Positions 24,665-33,466 of a stretch of DNA of 64,000 nucleotides are shown here, in pieces. Numbering within the stretch: the first letter of the stretch is position 1; each line of letters begins with the position of its first letter. Where the stretch lies: the NCBI GenBank assembly GCA_020630575.1, contig JAHDBD010000001.1, positions 248,001 to 312,000 on the forward strand. The letters run 5' to 3'. The notes beneath the pieces were generated by a model. That model was not told where the DNA came from, did not search any database, and was given only the letters and a program-made list of their open reading frames with translations. The DNA is from Bernardetia sp. GTDB taxonomy: Bacteria; Bacteroidota; Bacteroidia; Cytophagales; Bernardetiaceae. The position numbers were made by a program, and so were the translations under genes.

Positions 24665-26008
24665 TTATTTTACCAGACGTATTCCTGTGTATTGCCAACG
24701 TTTGTCAGCATGGAAAAAATTACGATACGAATATCTTGAATGATTTGGAGCAGTTGCTTCTGAACTTCCACGCAAAACAAGCTGATTTATCATAAATTTT
24801 CCATTGTATTCGCCTAATGCTCCTTCATCCTTTTCAAAATTTGGATAGGGTTGGTAGGCAGAACGTGTCCATTCCCAACGTTTGCCCCACTCAAAAAACT
24901 CATTTGCAATTTCCCACTCATGTTCTGTTGGAAGTCGCATATTTCTAAACTGTGCGTAGGCTTCAGCTTCATAAAAACTGATATGACATAAAGGCGCATC
25001 TAAATCTAGTTGTTGCAATCCATTTTCTGACTGATTAAAATCATAATACAACCACTCATTATTATTATCTGTATCTTCTTTAAACCAATATAAAGGCGAG
25101 TTTAATTTGTTCTGATTGACAAAGTCCCAACCTTCTGCAAGCCAAAAATTAAAGTTTTGATACCCTCCTGCATCTATAAATTCTAAATATTCTCTATTGG
25201 TTACTAGATTTCTAGAAATTTCAAATTGTTCTACAAAGACACGATGAACACCTTTTTCATTATCAAAATAAAATTCTGTTTCTAAATTATTATCAGTTTC
25301 ATTTTTCGATTGGAAACCAATTTTATAAATTCCCTCTTTTATTTTAATAAAATCTTCTATTTTATTTTCTGTTTGTTTTGCTTCAAAAATCGTAAAATCT
25401 TCAATTGGCATTTTTACAGCAGGAAAAAGTGGATTATTTCCCAAAACATATTTTATATCAGTAACCAATAATTCTTGATGCTGCTCTTCGTGATTAAGAC
25501 CAATGAAAAGACGTTTCTTTATTTCTAATTCGGTTTTATCATCAAAAATAGTTTTCTCATTATCTTTCTTATTGTTTTTAATGAGTTGTTCAAAAAATAG
25601 TGAAATTGAAGCGTCTACATACTTTCTATATTCATAGATTTGCTTTGTTGTCGGACGAGTAAGGTTTCCTCTATCGGTTCTCAATACTCTTTTGCCAACT
25701 GTTTCATAATAGCTATTGAACAAATAGTTATAATCTTCGTGAAAGACCTTATAATCTTTGAGATAAGGAACAAGCAAAAAAGTTTCGAAAAACCACGTTG
25801 TATGTGCCAAATGCCATTTTGTAGGACTTACATCTGCCATTGGCTGAACTACAAAATCTTCTGGCTCTAAATCTTGACAAAGTGAAAGTGTTCTTTGACG
25901 AGTTTTATTGAATTTTGAATGTAGGTTTTTATAAAACATGAAAATATCGTTGGTAGAGACACCAACAACGGCAGAAGGAATAGCAGGATTTTCTTTTGTA
26001 GTTTGCAT
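24665..26008 (-). CDS. egtB: Ergothioneine biosynthesis protein EgtB (sulfoxide synthase)
   Basis: Non-haem iron enzyme that joins trimethyl-histidine (hercynine) to a thiol donor with oxygen, giving the sulfoxide precursor of ergothioneine. From the ATG at 26008 it has 447 aa. The DinB-like N-terminal half gives the iron ligands (HLAHTTWFFETFLL with H69; NHEEQHQELL with H173 and H177). The C-terminal half is an FGE-sulfatase fold (FEISRNLVTNREYLEFIDAG, MRLPTEHEWEIAN, KRWEWTRSAYQPYP, LRGSSEATAPNHSRYSYRNF and GIRLVK). The first 23 residues are partly encoded by a dispersed repeat. Starting at the internal ATG at 25939 (MFYKNLHSKFNKTRQRTLSL) would give 424 aa and fit the family better. No egtD is in the window. 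Confidence 0.9.
   Translation of the reverse strand: MQTTKENPAIPSAVVGVSTNDIFMFYKNLHSKFNKTRQRTLSLCQDLEPEDFVVQPMADVSPTKWHLAHTTWFFETFLLVPYLKDYKVFHEDYNYLFNSYYETVGKRVLRTDRGNLTRPTTKQIYEYRKYVDASISLFFEQLIKNNKKDNEKTIFDDKTELEIKKRLFIGLNHEEQHQELLVTDIKYVLGNNPLFPAVKMPIEDFTIFEAKQTENKIEDFIKIKEGIYKIGFQSKNETDNNLETEFYFDNEKGVHRVFVEQFEISRNLVTNREYLEFIDAGGYQNFNFWLAEGWDFVNQNKLNSPLYWFKEDTDNNNEWLYYDFNQSENGLQQLDLDAPLCHISFYEAEAYAQFRNMRLPTEHEWEIANEFFEWGKRWEWTRSAYQPYPNFEKDEGALGEYNGKFMINQLVLRGSSEATAPNHSRYSYRNFFHADKRWQYTGIRLVK
25948..25978. repeat. Dispersed inverted repeat (GTTGTTGGTGT family), copy 3, inside egtB 5' end
   Basis: CGTTGGT and ACCAACAACG with GGCAGAAGG after it matches copy 2. Read on the minus strand in the egtB frame it encodes AVVGVSTND, which explains the unusual N-terminus if translation starts at 26008. 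Confidence 0.7.
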
Positions 26009-26115
26009 AATTGAATGTTTTTTCTGAATATTTTTTAGGTATTTTGCTTTTAAAAAATACTACCAACTTTGGGAGAGTTTTGTTTAAAAAAACAAGATGA
26101 AAATTTTCTATAAAG

Positions 26116-26161
26116 CAAAAAGGCATTACATTCTAAAGAAAATAGAATATAATGCCTTTGC
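26116..26161 (-). terminator. Terminator after clpP
   Basis: The arms CAAAGGCATTA (minus strand) and TAATGCCTTTTTG form a long stem continued by TTCTA/TAGAA pairing. The structure lies 33 bases past the clpP stop and ends in a short T-run on the minus strand. Confidence 0.7.
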
Positions 26162-26193
26162 TAACTAATCATTAAAAAGTTAATAACTAATCA

Positions 26194-26889
26194 CTATTTG
26201 TCTTTCTTACGCTCCAAAACTTCGTCAATTAAGCCGTATTCTTTTGCTTCTGGTGCAATCATCCAATAATCACGGTCAGCATCTCTTTCAACTGTTTCGT
26301 AATCTTTTCCACTTGCATCAGCCAAAATTTGAGTTAGTTCTTTCTTAACAATCAAAATTTGTTTTGCTGTAATCTCAATATCAGATGCTTGTCCCTGAAT
26401 TCCTCCCAATGGCTGGTGAATCATTACACGAGCATGAGGAAGAGCTGTACGCTTTCCTTTTTGTCCAGCCGTCAATAACACAGCTCCCATAGAAGCAGCC
26501 AAACCAGTACAAAGTGTAGCTACATCAGGACGAATATATTGCATTGTGTCATAAATACCCAAACCTGCATAAACAGAACCTCCAGGGCTATTTAAGTACA
26601 TCAAAACGTCTTTTTCGTGATCAGCAGACTCTAAAAACAAAAGTTGAGCTGTTACAATATTTGCAACTTGGTCATCAATAGGCACTCCCAAAAAGATAAT
26701 TCTGTCCATCATCAAACGAGAGAAAACATCCATTTGAGCAACATTTAACTGACGCTCTTCGATGATATAAGGAGTAAAGTTTGTGATACTTTGTTTGGCA
26801 TAACCCTCTAAAGTAGTTGTAGGAATACCCTGTGCTTTGTGAGCGTGCTGATAAAAGTCTGTATTATGAAATTTCTTGTAATCAAACAT
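26194..26889 (-). CDS. clpP: ATP-dependent Clp protease proteolytic subunit
   Basis: Serine peptidase that forms the tetradecameric barrel of ClpXP/ClpCP. The start is set at the ATG at 26889 ([20 protein letters not shown]), giving 231 aa; the frame extends 30 codons upstream to a GTG, but that part is basic and unlike ClpP. The catalytic serine lies in [12 protein letters not shown], the histidine in [11 protein letters not shown] and the aspartate in [38 protein letters not shown] and [12 protein letters not shown] are conserved family blocks. A propeptide-like N-terminal of about 30 residues precedes the core. clpX is not adjacent. It is divergent from the Type ISP-like gene at 27134. Confidence 0.96.
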   Translation of the reverse strand: MFDYKKFHNTDFYQHAHKAQGIPTTTLEGYAKQSITNFTPYIIEERQLNVAQMDVFSRLMMDRIIFLGVPIDDQVANIVTAQLLFLESADHEKDVLMYLNSPGGSVYAGLGIYDTMQYIRPDVATLCTGLAASMGAVLLTAGQKGKRTALPHARVMIHQPLGGIQGQASDIEITAKQILIVKKELTQILADASGKDYETVERDADRDYWMIAPEAKEYGLIDEVLERKKDK

Positions 26890-27133
26890 ATAAAAATGGT
26901 TTTGTATATTAAGTAAATAATTTCTTGATTTGTCTTGTTGTTTATGCTTATTTTTACTAAAATAAAGCCGTTGTTTCACTAACTGACAAATAGACAGTTA
27001 TAAGAAAAAAAAGTTAATTTTGTTTGATTTTTTTACTAAATCTACAATTTTATTTGGATATTAAACACTTTTACAAGCGATAAGTTTATTACAAAAAGCA
27101 GTGTTTTTGTTTTTCTTTTGTTAAAATTTTAAA

Positions 27134-30103
27134 ATGAATCTTCCTCCATTTCCTTTCTTTAAAACTTATTTTCCTTCGCTAAATTTAGTGCAGTTTTCAG
27201 CTACACTGGTGCAGCTTTGGGATAATTATCATGTTATTTGGGCAAAAATTGAGGTAAACAAAAATTTAGAAAAAGAGAGTTTAAAAATTACGTCTATTCA
27301 ACAAAAATCAATTTTAATAGCTGATTATAAGCAGCTTAATAAAGAAGAAATACAATTTTTAGAAGATATTCATAATTTGTCAATAGAGTTTTATCAAAAA
27401 ATAAATCTACTTTTAGAACAAGTTAAAAAAGATTTTATAAAACAAAAAAAAGAAATTGAAAATCAGTTTCGAAAAGGTTTTTCTACTCAGCAAAAAGAAG
27501 ATTTAAAGCCTATTATTCAGCTCTTGGAAGAAGGTGGACATTCAATTTATTTGCTTTCTGAATGGATTACAATTTTTGAGTTTTGGAAAACCATTTATGC
27601 AAAAAGTAATTTAAAAAAATCATTCTTTCAAAGACAGGAAATTTTAAAATCAATAAATAATTTTCTAACTAGCTTTTATAACAATTCTCATAAACTAGAA
27701 ATTCCTGCTTCTTATCTTGAAATAGAGCGTTTTGTAAATGATTTTTCTCAAAAAAATAAGATAAAGGAAAGCGAAGTTTTGTTGTATGGAATTTTTAATG
27801 GAATACGAAATGAATTTTTGAATCATAATCTTGAAAGTCAGAAGGCAAAACTAGATTTTATTCCAATTATTCAACAAAAAATAAATCAAATTAAGCCTAA
27901 AAGGATTTTGCTCAATGATAATGAAATTTTAAAGTCATTGGAGTTTAATAGTGAAGAGTTTAAAAAGAAAACACTATTTGGAGCTTTTGAAAGTTTTTTC
28001 GATTTGCTTTTGGCTTTTTCTACTCAAAATGAAACTTCACAATTTGGATTTGAAGCAAAGAAACCAATTTCACAAGTGGGGATTTTTGGTCTTTCGAAAA
28101 ATTCAGAACTTATAAATAGAATAGAAATAATTGATTATGAGTTAATTATCTTGAATGCTGATACTCAAAATTTTCATTCTATAAAAGAAATTTCACTTTT
28201 CCAATCTCTAACTAAAAAAGAAAAACAGCTTTTTGCTTCCATTCAAAATGCCTTTAAATCGCTTTCAGAAAATGGAATTTTATTTGTTTGTTTGAATGAA
28301 AATCAGAATGATTTCATAGCGAAAAAATCGCTTTCTTCTCTTCGTCGTTTGTTGCAAGAGTGGTTTGAAAGAATTGAAATTTATGAAACTAGAACTAAAA
28401 ATGAAACTACTTTAGGACTATTCTTTTATAAGAAAACAGAGCTAGAAAAAGGAGTTTATTATTCCTTAGATAAAGACAAAATTCATTTTACGACTAATTT
28501 TCTGCTTGGTAGCTGGAAACCGAAACCAATTTTGTCAGAGTATCAAAAACTTATTCCTGTCATTGCTTCAAAAGAAAACAAAAATTCTCTTTTTAAGATA
28601 TATTTTAGAGCTATTCCAACACAGAAAATGGAAGATTTTGTTCAGTTAAATACTAAGTTGAAATCTAAAAAAGAAAATAATCTGAAAATCAAAGTAAAAG
28701 AGTTTGTTCAAAATTACAATCAGCAAATTATAAAATCAGAAGAACAAGAAAAGAGTAAATTAGAAAAAAAGAAAACCGTCTTGGTTTCCAAACTGGCAAC
28801 AAATACACTTTTTGAAAAAGATACTATAAAAGTGATTGAAGAAAAGATTGAGAAAAAAGTTGAAGGAAAAATAAATCACAAAACAGAAAGTAAGCTATTA
28901 GAATTTGATGAGAAGAATTTAGTCGAAACTCAAATTTCTGTTTTTGAGGAAGGCTTTTGGTATTATGAAAAAAGTGTTTTTGAAAACTTTTATGATTTAG
29001 ATAAAATTTTTCCAAATCGAAAGCAAGGTGAAAATATTCTTATTTTTTGGACAAATACTTCAACTGGAGGTGAAGTTTGGGCAACTGATAAGCCAATTCC
29101 ACCTAGTTTTTTGAATGATATTTTAACAAATGCGTATATTTTTCCTTTTTATATTTATGAAAAAACTGAAAATGGAATCAAGAAAAAAATCAATTTTTCA
29201 AAAAATACACTTCATAAATTTAGAAGAGGCTATGCAGCAGCTTTTGAAAAACGAATTGAAAAAGTAGAAGAAGCTATTCAAACTTTATTTGACTTATCCG
29301 AATTTGAATTTTTGCAAGTCAATCAGGAATTAGCCTTTGAATTACGAGCTTTGTTTAATATAATAGATAAAGATGAAAGCAAAATGACAAAAGAGTTGAA
29401 AAAAAATTTGCATCATCCAGAAACAAATACGTACATACAATTTGAGCAAATCAAACGAGTTTTTACAAACACAAAACGAACTTTTGAAAGATTAGAAAAT
29501 AAAGCAGCACGAAATAAAGAAAGTTTCGAAACGCTAAGAAATTATTTCCAAGAATCAGAAAAAGCCATTGATTTTATAGAAAGTTATTGGGAAAAACTAG
29601 AAGCAGAAGAAGCCAATAATTTTGTAGTTCCTACGGAAGAAAATATCACTAATAAACTTATTCTAGGTTATATTTTTGCCGTTTGGCAGCGTGATATTTT
29701 TAAATCTAAATACAAAGAAGAACTAAAAAATGAAGCTCCACGCATTCCGATTTATAAAGATTTTCATCATTTTGCCAATCAAGGAGAGTTTCTTTTACAA
29801 AAATACCTAACTCCAACTAGTAACAAAATTGAGTTTGAGATTGTAGAGGTTTTTGAAGAAAAAATAAGTAAAACTAAGCAATTTTCTAAAACTTGGTTTG
29901 TGAAAGAAAATACCATTTGGTACGACAAAACTACTTTTTTACAGTCTGAAACAGACTTAGATTTTGATAAAATCAAGAGTTTTCAAATAAATCAAAAATC
30001 ATTTTTAGAATTTGCTTTAAAATATTTGAGAAAAAACAAAGTAGATTTGAATGAAGGAAAACAGATTTTAGAAAACGTAATTGAGTTTGTAAGTGGATTT
30101 TAA
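27134..30103 (+). CDS. Second Type ISP methyltransferase-like protein, strongly eroded
   Basis: Paralogue of the 901-aa protein at 8.2 kb, with even less of the methylase left. In 989 aa, the region DYELIILNADTQNF occupies the place of the NPPY strand; it reads NADT at residues 341-344, so the catalytic motif is gone. SENGILFVCLNENQ and SSLRRLLQEWFERIEIYET match GVIAVWLPSVV and FRRRVQAEFDSIYVMDL of the first copy. The C-terminal specificity-like region is the best conserved: ITNKLILGYIFAVWQRDIFK, SKYKEELKNEAPRIPIYKDF and HHFANQGEFLLQKYL. The N-terminal 330 residues are lysine-rich helices without known motifs. Single gene, divergent from clpP and convergent with nadK. It is long, intact and AT-rich like the neighbours, so it is under selection rather than a fresh pseudogene. 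Role unknown. Confidence 0.68.
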   Translation: MNLPPFPFFKTYFPSLNLVQFSATLVQLWDNYHVIWAKIEVNKNLEKESLKITSIQQKSILIADYKQLNKEEIQFLEDIHNLSIEFYQKINLLLEQVKKDFIKQKKEIENQFRKGFSTQQKEDLKPIIQLLEEGGHSIYLLSEWITIFEFWKTIYAKSNLKKSFFQRQEILKSINNFLTSFYNNSHKLEIPASYLEIERFVNDFSQKNKIKESEVLLYGIFNGIRNEFLNHNLESQKAKLDFIPIIQQKINQIKPKRILLNDNEILKSLEFNSEEFKKKTLFGAFESFFDLLLAFSTQNETSQFGFEAKKPISQVGIFGLSKNSELINRIEIIDYELIILNADTQNFHSIKEISLFQSLTKKEKQLFASIQNAFKSLSENGILFVCLNENQNDFIAKKSLSSLRRLLQEWFERIEIYETRTKNETTLGLFFYKKTELEKGVYYSLDKDKIHFTTNFLLGSWKPKPILSEYQKLIPVIASKENKNSLFKIYFRAIPTQKMEDFVQLNTKLKSKKENNLKIKVKEFVQNYNQQIIKSEEQEKSKLEKKKTVLVSKLATNTLFEKDTIKVIEEKIEKKVEGKINHKTESKLLEFDEKNLVETQISVFEEGFWYYEKSVFENFYDLDKIFPNRKQGENILIFWTNTSTGGEVWATDKPIPPSFLNDILTNAYIFPFYIYEKTENGIKKKINFSKNTLHKFRRGYAAAFEKRIEKVEEAIQTLFDLSEFEFLQVNQELAFELRALFNIIDKDESKMTKELKKNLHHPETNTYIQFEQIKRVFTNTKRTFERLENKAARNKESFETLRNYFQESEKAIDFIESYWEKLEAEEANNFVVPTEENITNKLILGYIFAVWQRDIFKSKYKEELKNEAPRIPIYKDFHHFANQGEFLLQKYLTPTSNKIEFEIVEVFEEKISKTKQFSKTWFVKENTIWYDKTTFLQSETDLDFDKIKSFQINQKSFLEFALKYLRKNKVDLNEGKQILENVIEFVSGF

Positions 30104-30126
30104 ATATTGAAGTTGGTTGTTTGTAG

Positions 30127-30156
30127 GTCGTCGGTGAGACATCGAAAACAGCAGGG
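30127..30156. repeat. Dispersed repeat (GTCGTTGGTG family), degenerate copy
   Basis: GTCGTCGGTGAGACATCGAA followed by AACAGCAGGG parallels copy 3 (CGTTGGTAGAGACACCAAC then AACGGCAGAAGG) with several changes. It lies between the convergent Type ISP-like gene and nadK. Confidence 0.5.
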
Positions 30157-30201
30157 AGTAAATAGCGATTTATATTCATAATTCACAATTCATCATTTCT
30201 C

Positions 30202-31095
30202 TTAATATCGATTCAAATAATTTCGAATATCCATTCCCCAGTTGAGTTTCTCACGAAGTGTTTTGAGGAAACTATCACCATCCAAACGAATCATTTTGCA
30301 AGTATAATTGCATTTTCGGACTGCCATTTGGATTGTATTATCTACTTTTCTTGAACGAGAATCTAAAGAAACCAAGAAGTTTTTGCTGCGTCCTTCTATC
30401 TCAAAAGCAATTACACTTTCTGTTGGAACAATCAGAGGACGTACATTCAAATTATGAGGACTAACAGGAGCAATTACAAAATTATTGGATTGAGGAACAA
30501 CCACAGGACCTCCAACACTCAAAGAATATCCTGTCGAACCAGTAGGTGTAGCGACAATCAAACCATCTGCCCAATAAGAATTCAGATATTCGCCATCAAT
30601 ATAGGTATGAACCACAATCATAGATGAAGAATCTCGCTTCATAATTGCAAATTCGTTGAGAGCAATATTTACACCTTTAAATAAATCTCGGTCAGCTTCT
30701 AATTCTAATAAAATACGTTCATCTAGTGTATAATGTCCTGCCATTAGGCTTTCTAATGCACTATGAATTTGCTCTTTTGAAGTTGTTGCCAAAAATCCTA
30801 AACGTCCTGTATTTATTCCTAAAATAGGAACGTTTTGATGTTGTACGATAGTGGCAGCTTCCAAAAAAGTACCATCACCACCCACACTTAGCATTAAATC
30901 TACACCAGAAAGGTGATGAGGAGCTGAAAAAGTACCGACAATATTAGGACGGAAATTAATAGAATGAAGCAGCCTATCAAAATCTTTTGAAATGACAATC
31001 TCTACTCCATAGTTTTCTAATTCTGTAAAAATTTGTTTTACAAAAAAAAGTTTACTCTCTGCAATGTCTTTACTGTGTATGGCTACTCTCTTCAA
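30202..31095 (-). CDS. nadK: NAD kinase
   Basis: Phosphorylates NAD to NADP. The 297-aa protein starts at a TTG codon (31095) followed directly by the conserved KRVAIHSKD; no ATG fits better. The GGDG motif is at residues 72-75 in LSVGGDGTFLEAA, then ILGINTGRLGFLATTSKEQ, an NE motif in ALNEFAIMKRDSS, and ADGLIVATPTGSTGYSLSVG with the following GGPVV. All the substrate-binding loops are intact and the length is normal. It follows the efflux adaptor gene on the same strand by about 160 bases; functional linkage is not suggested. Confidence 0.96.
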   Translation of the reverse strand: MKRVAIHSKDIAESKLFFVKQIFTELENYGVEIVISKDFDRLLHSINFRPNIVGTFSAPHHLSGVDLMLSVGGDGTFLEAATIVQHQNVPILGINTGRLGFLATTSKEQIHSALESLMAGHYTLDERILLELEADRDLFKGVNIALNEFAIMKRDSSSMIVVHTYIDGEYLNSYWADGLIVATPTGSTGYSLSVGGPVVVPQSNNFVIAPVSPHNLNVRPLIVPTESVIAFEIEGRSKNFLVSLDSRSRKVDNTIQMAVRKCNYTCKMIRLDGDSFLKTLREKLNWGMDIRNYLNRY

Positions 31096-31253
31096 AATAA
31101 AAAGTCAAAATAAAAAGTACAAAATAAAAAAGAATTGTTGAGTATTTTTGATAACACTCTCAAAAAACCATTAAAGTACCAAATTACTATAAAAAAATGG
31201 TTAATCATTAACTACAAAAATAGAAGGAGGTAAAAAATCTATTTTTCTCAAAA

Positions 31254-32444
31254 TTAATTTGGCTTTTTAATCTTATCTTCTAGTTTAAGTCCTTTCAAAA
31301 CCTCAATATTTATTCCGTCAGAAAGTCCTAAAGTTAGATAACGTTTCTCAAAAACATTATCACTTGTTTGGACTTCTACATAAAGTGCATCAGATTTTGG
31401 ATTTGAAGATTTGCCTTCTGTTTTAGTAGAATCTTGTTTTACCTCTTTTTTATCAGACTTTTTGCCATTCGCTTTATTTTTGCTTTCTTCTTTTTCTTTG
31501 TTTTTGTCAGCCGACTGTAACCATGCTTCTTCAATAACCAAAACATTATCTTTTCTTTCTAAAACAATATCAGCATTGGCACTATATCCTGCACGCACAA
31601 ATTGATTTTCTTTGAGTTGAACATCTGCTTTAATAGGAAACTTGATTGCGCCCTCTTCTTCTATTCCTTTTGGGGCAATAAAATCTAGTTTTGCATCAAA
31701 TTTCTCATTGTCTATCGCTCCAATTGTCAAGACCAAATCCATTCCTTTTTTTAATTTTCCTACTTCAGCTTCATCTACTTTTCCTTCAAAAATCATATCC
31801 GTTAAATCTGCAATTGTTGCAATTGTTGTTCCTTCATTAAAAGTATTACTTTCAATTACATTTGCGCCTTCTTTTACAGGAACATCTAAAATAATTCCAC
31901 TTGTGGTTGCTTTTACGAGTGTTGTAGTGCTAGAAGAACGGCTAGAAGTTCCTTCTCTGACAATAATCAAACTTTCAGAAGCTGCGCTTACTTGATTTTT
32001 TGCCAAATCATAATCATCTTTTGCACTCATGTATTCACGTTCTGCAATTACGCCATCATCAAAAAGCTGTTTTTGTCTTTTCATTTCACGCTCACGCATA
32101 TCCAAAGTAAGCCGAGCTTGTTCCAAATTGTTCTGAACATTGGTAAGATTAGTCATATTTGGAATTACTTTTATTTTAGCAATTACATCACCTACTTTTA
32201 CTTCTTGCCCTGCTTCAAAAAATAATTTGTCTATAATTCCAGAAACGGCAGGTTTTACAGCTACTTCTTTAAGTGGTACAATTGCGCCTGTAGCCACTGT
32301 TTTTTTGATAATCGAATCCATCTTTGGAGAAACCAATTCTACATCTTCTTGTACATCTTCTTCTTGATTGATAAAATAATAAACAACAAAAACACCCATA
32401 GCTATCAATACAAGAGCAAACAAAGCAATAGAGATTTTTTTCAT
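31254..32444 (-). CDS. HlyD/MacA-type efflux periplasmic adaptor
   Basis: Membrane-fusion protein that would bridge an inner-membrane pump to an outer-membrane channel. The 396-aa product has an N-terminal membrane anchor (residues 4-27), the first lipoyl/barrel strands (ATGAIVPLKEVAVKPAVSGI, then IDKLFFEAGQEVKVGDVIAK), a coiled-coil hairpin (ARLTLDMREREMKRQKQLFD), the second lipoyl half (TSGIILDVPVKEGANVIESN) and beta-barrel repeats. An unusual lysine/glutamate-rich insertion of about 45 residues, with repeated EK/KK runs, sits at residues 312-356 before YVEVQTSDNVFEKRYLTLGL. The MacB-type ABC partner and a TolC-like gene are absent on both sides, so the pump must be encoded elsewhere. Confidence 0.87.
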   Translation of the reverse strand: MKKISIALFALVLIAMGVFVVYYFINQEEDVQEDVELVSPKMDSIIKKTVATGAIVPLKEVAVKPAVSGIIDKLFFEAGQEVKVGDVIAKIKVIPNMTNLTNVQNNLEQARLTLDMREREMKRQKQLFDDGVIAEREYMSAKDDYDLAKNQVSAASESLIIVREGTSSRSSSTTTLVKATTSGIILDVPVKEGANVIESNTFNEGTTIATIADLTDMIFEGKVDEAEVGKLKKGMDLVLTIGAIDNEKFDAKLDFIAPKGIEEEGAIKFPIKADVQLKENQFVRAGYSANADIVLERKDNVLVIEEAWLQSADKNKEKEESKNKANGKKSDKKEVKQDSTKTEGKSSNPKSDALYVEVQTSDNVFEKRYLTLGLSDGINIEVLKGLKLEDKIKKPN

Positions 32445-32867
32445 AATGGCAATAAATAAATTGGAAAAATAATATAGACTTTCTGAATATCTAAAAAAAA
32501 TAATAGGATTTTGAAGTGGCTAATTTACACAAAACTTAGACTTATACAAGAACAATAAACTAATAAAAGGCGTTAAAAATGAAATGTTGTTTTTTAACTA
32601 AAAAATAAATATATGGTAAAGCAGAAATACTTTTTATGGAAGTAGGAATAAATAGTAAGAATATAAGATATTCTTTTTGTTGGCACTATTTTGGCAAATC
32701 TTTGTATTAAGAGTAGAATAGTTAGGTTACTTCTCTCTTTCTACTCAAAAAAACAATTATTACATTAGAATTTATAAATAGTATCTTTGTAACTCTTACA
32801 CAAAAAAAGAACTTAAAATAATTATACAAACTATTCTATCAAAAAACTCTACAAAACATTTACAATT
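32445..32867. other. Intergenic region between divergent efflux adaptor and DUF4783 genes
   Basis: No gene seen. A TATCTTTG -7 box at 32782-32789 probably drives the DUF4783 gene, about 78 bases upstream of its ATG. The rest is AT-rich. Confidence 0.5.
32782..32789 (+). promoter_or_regulatory. -7 promoter box of the DUF4783 gene
   Basis: TATCTTTG matches TAnnTTTG. No clear -33 element was found at the normal distance. Confidence 0.45.
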
Positions 32868-33281
32868 ATGAAATCATTATTTTTTCTTTGGATAACTTTT
32901 GGATTGGTTTGGGGAGTTTTTTCAGCTTCTCCAACTTTTGCACAAACAGAAGATGAAGTCATAAATACAGCCAAAACGGCTATTGGTGCAGGCTCAACTA
33001 AAGAATTAGTAAAACTTTGCCATGAGGCTATCGAAATAGGACTTGGCGACCAAAAAGCTACATACAGTCAGTCTCAAGCTGAATTTGTATTGAAAGATTT
33101 CTTTACAAAAAATCCAGCCAAACAATTTGAATATATTCATAAAGGAGCTTCAAAAGAAGGACTAAAATATGTAATAGGAAAATATACAGCGACAAATGGA
33201 AATACATTCAGAGTTTATATTTTGGTTAAATCAACAGCTAATGGTTACAGAATTGATACATTAGACTTTAGCAGAGAATAA
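32868..33281 (+). CDS. DUF4783 family secreted protein
   Basis: A small secreted protein of a Bacteroidota-specific family with an NTF2-like fold and no known function. The 137-aa product has a signal peptide (about residues 1-25, ending SASPTFAQ). The mature part has the family pattern AIGAGSTKELVKLCHEAIEI, then YSQSQAEFVLKDFFTKNPAK, EYIHKGASKEGLKYVIGKY and TFRVYILVK. Preceded by a TATCTTTG box and followed by a strong terminator, so it is a single transcription unit. Family assignment is good; role unknown. Confidence 0.88.
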   Translation: MKSLFFLWITFGLVWGVFSASPTFAQTEDEVINTAKTAIGAGSTKELVKLCHEAIEIGLGDQKATYSQSQAEFVLKDFFTKNPAKQFEYIHKGASKEGLKYVIGKYTATNGNTFRVYILVKSTANGYRIDTLDFSRE

Positions 33282-33327
33282 AAAATAAATCTTGTCAGAA
33301 AGCCCCCTCTCATTTAGATTTTAGACT

Positions 33328-33362
33328 AAAAAAGCCTTTTTCAAACGAAAAAGGCTTTTTTT
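33328..33362 (+). terminator. Rho-independent terminator after the DUF4783 gene
   Basis: The arms AAAAAAGCCTTTTTC and GAAAAAGGCTTTTTTT surround a four-base loop. It lies 46 bases past the stop and ends in seven T. Confidence 0.9.
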
Positions 33363-33403
33363 ATGATGCGTTTTTAAAGGTTCTCTGACAATTTTTGCAT
33401 TCT

Positions 33404-33463
33404 GTCGTTGGTGTGACACCAACAACAAGAGGTTATAGCCGTTGTCAGTCTTCCCACCGACGA
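33404..33463. repeat. Tandem dispersed inverted repeats (GTTGTTGGTGT family), copy 4 plus a second hairpin
   Basis: GTCGTTGGTGT-G-ACACCAACAAC is nearly perfect. About 13 bases later a second, GC-richer hairpin follows (GCCGTTGTCAGT with ACCGACGAC, using some G-T pairs). The pair lies between the convergent DUF4783 and anti-sigma genes, overlapping nothing. Confidence 0.65.
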
Positions 33464-33466
33464 CAA

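Noticed and set aside
26890..26979. N-terminal extension of ClpP from a GTG
   Set aside because: The added 30 residues are basic and unlike ClpP, and the ATG at 26889 gives the usual length.
12538..33463. A CRISPR array made of the GTTGTTGGTGT repeats
   Set aside because: The copies are many kilobases apart, are inverted repeats and have no regular spacers or cas genes.
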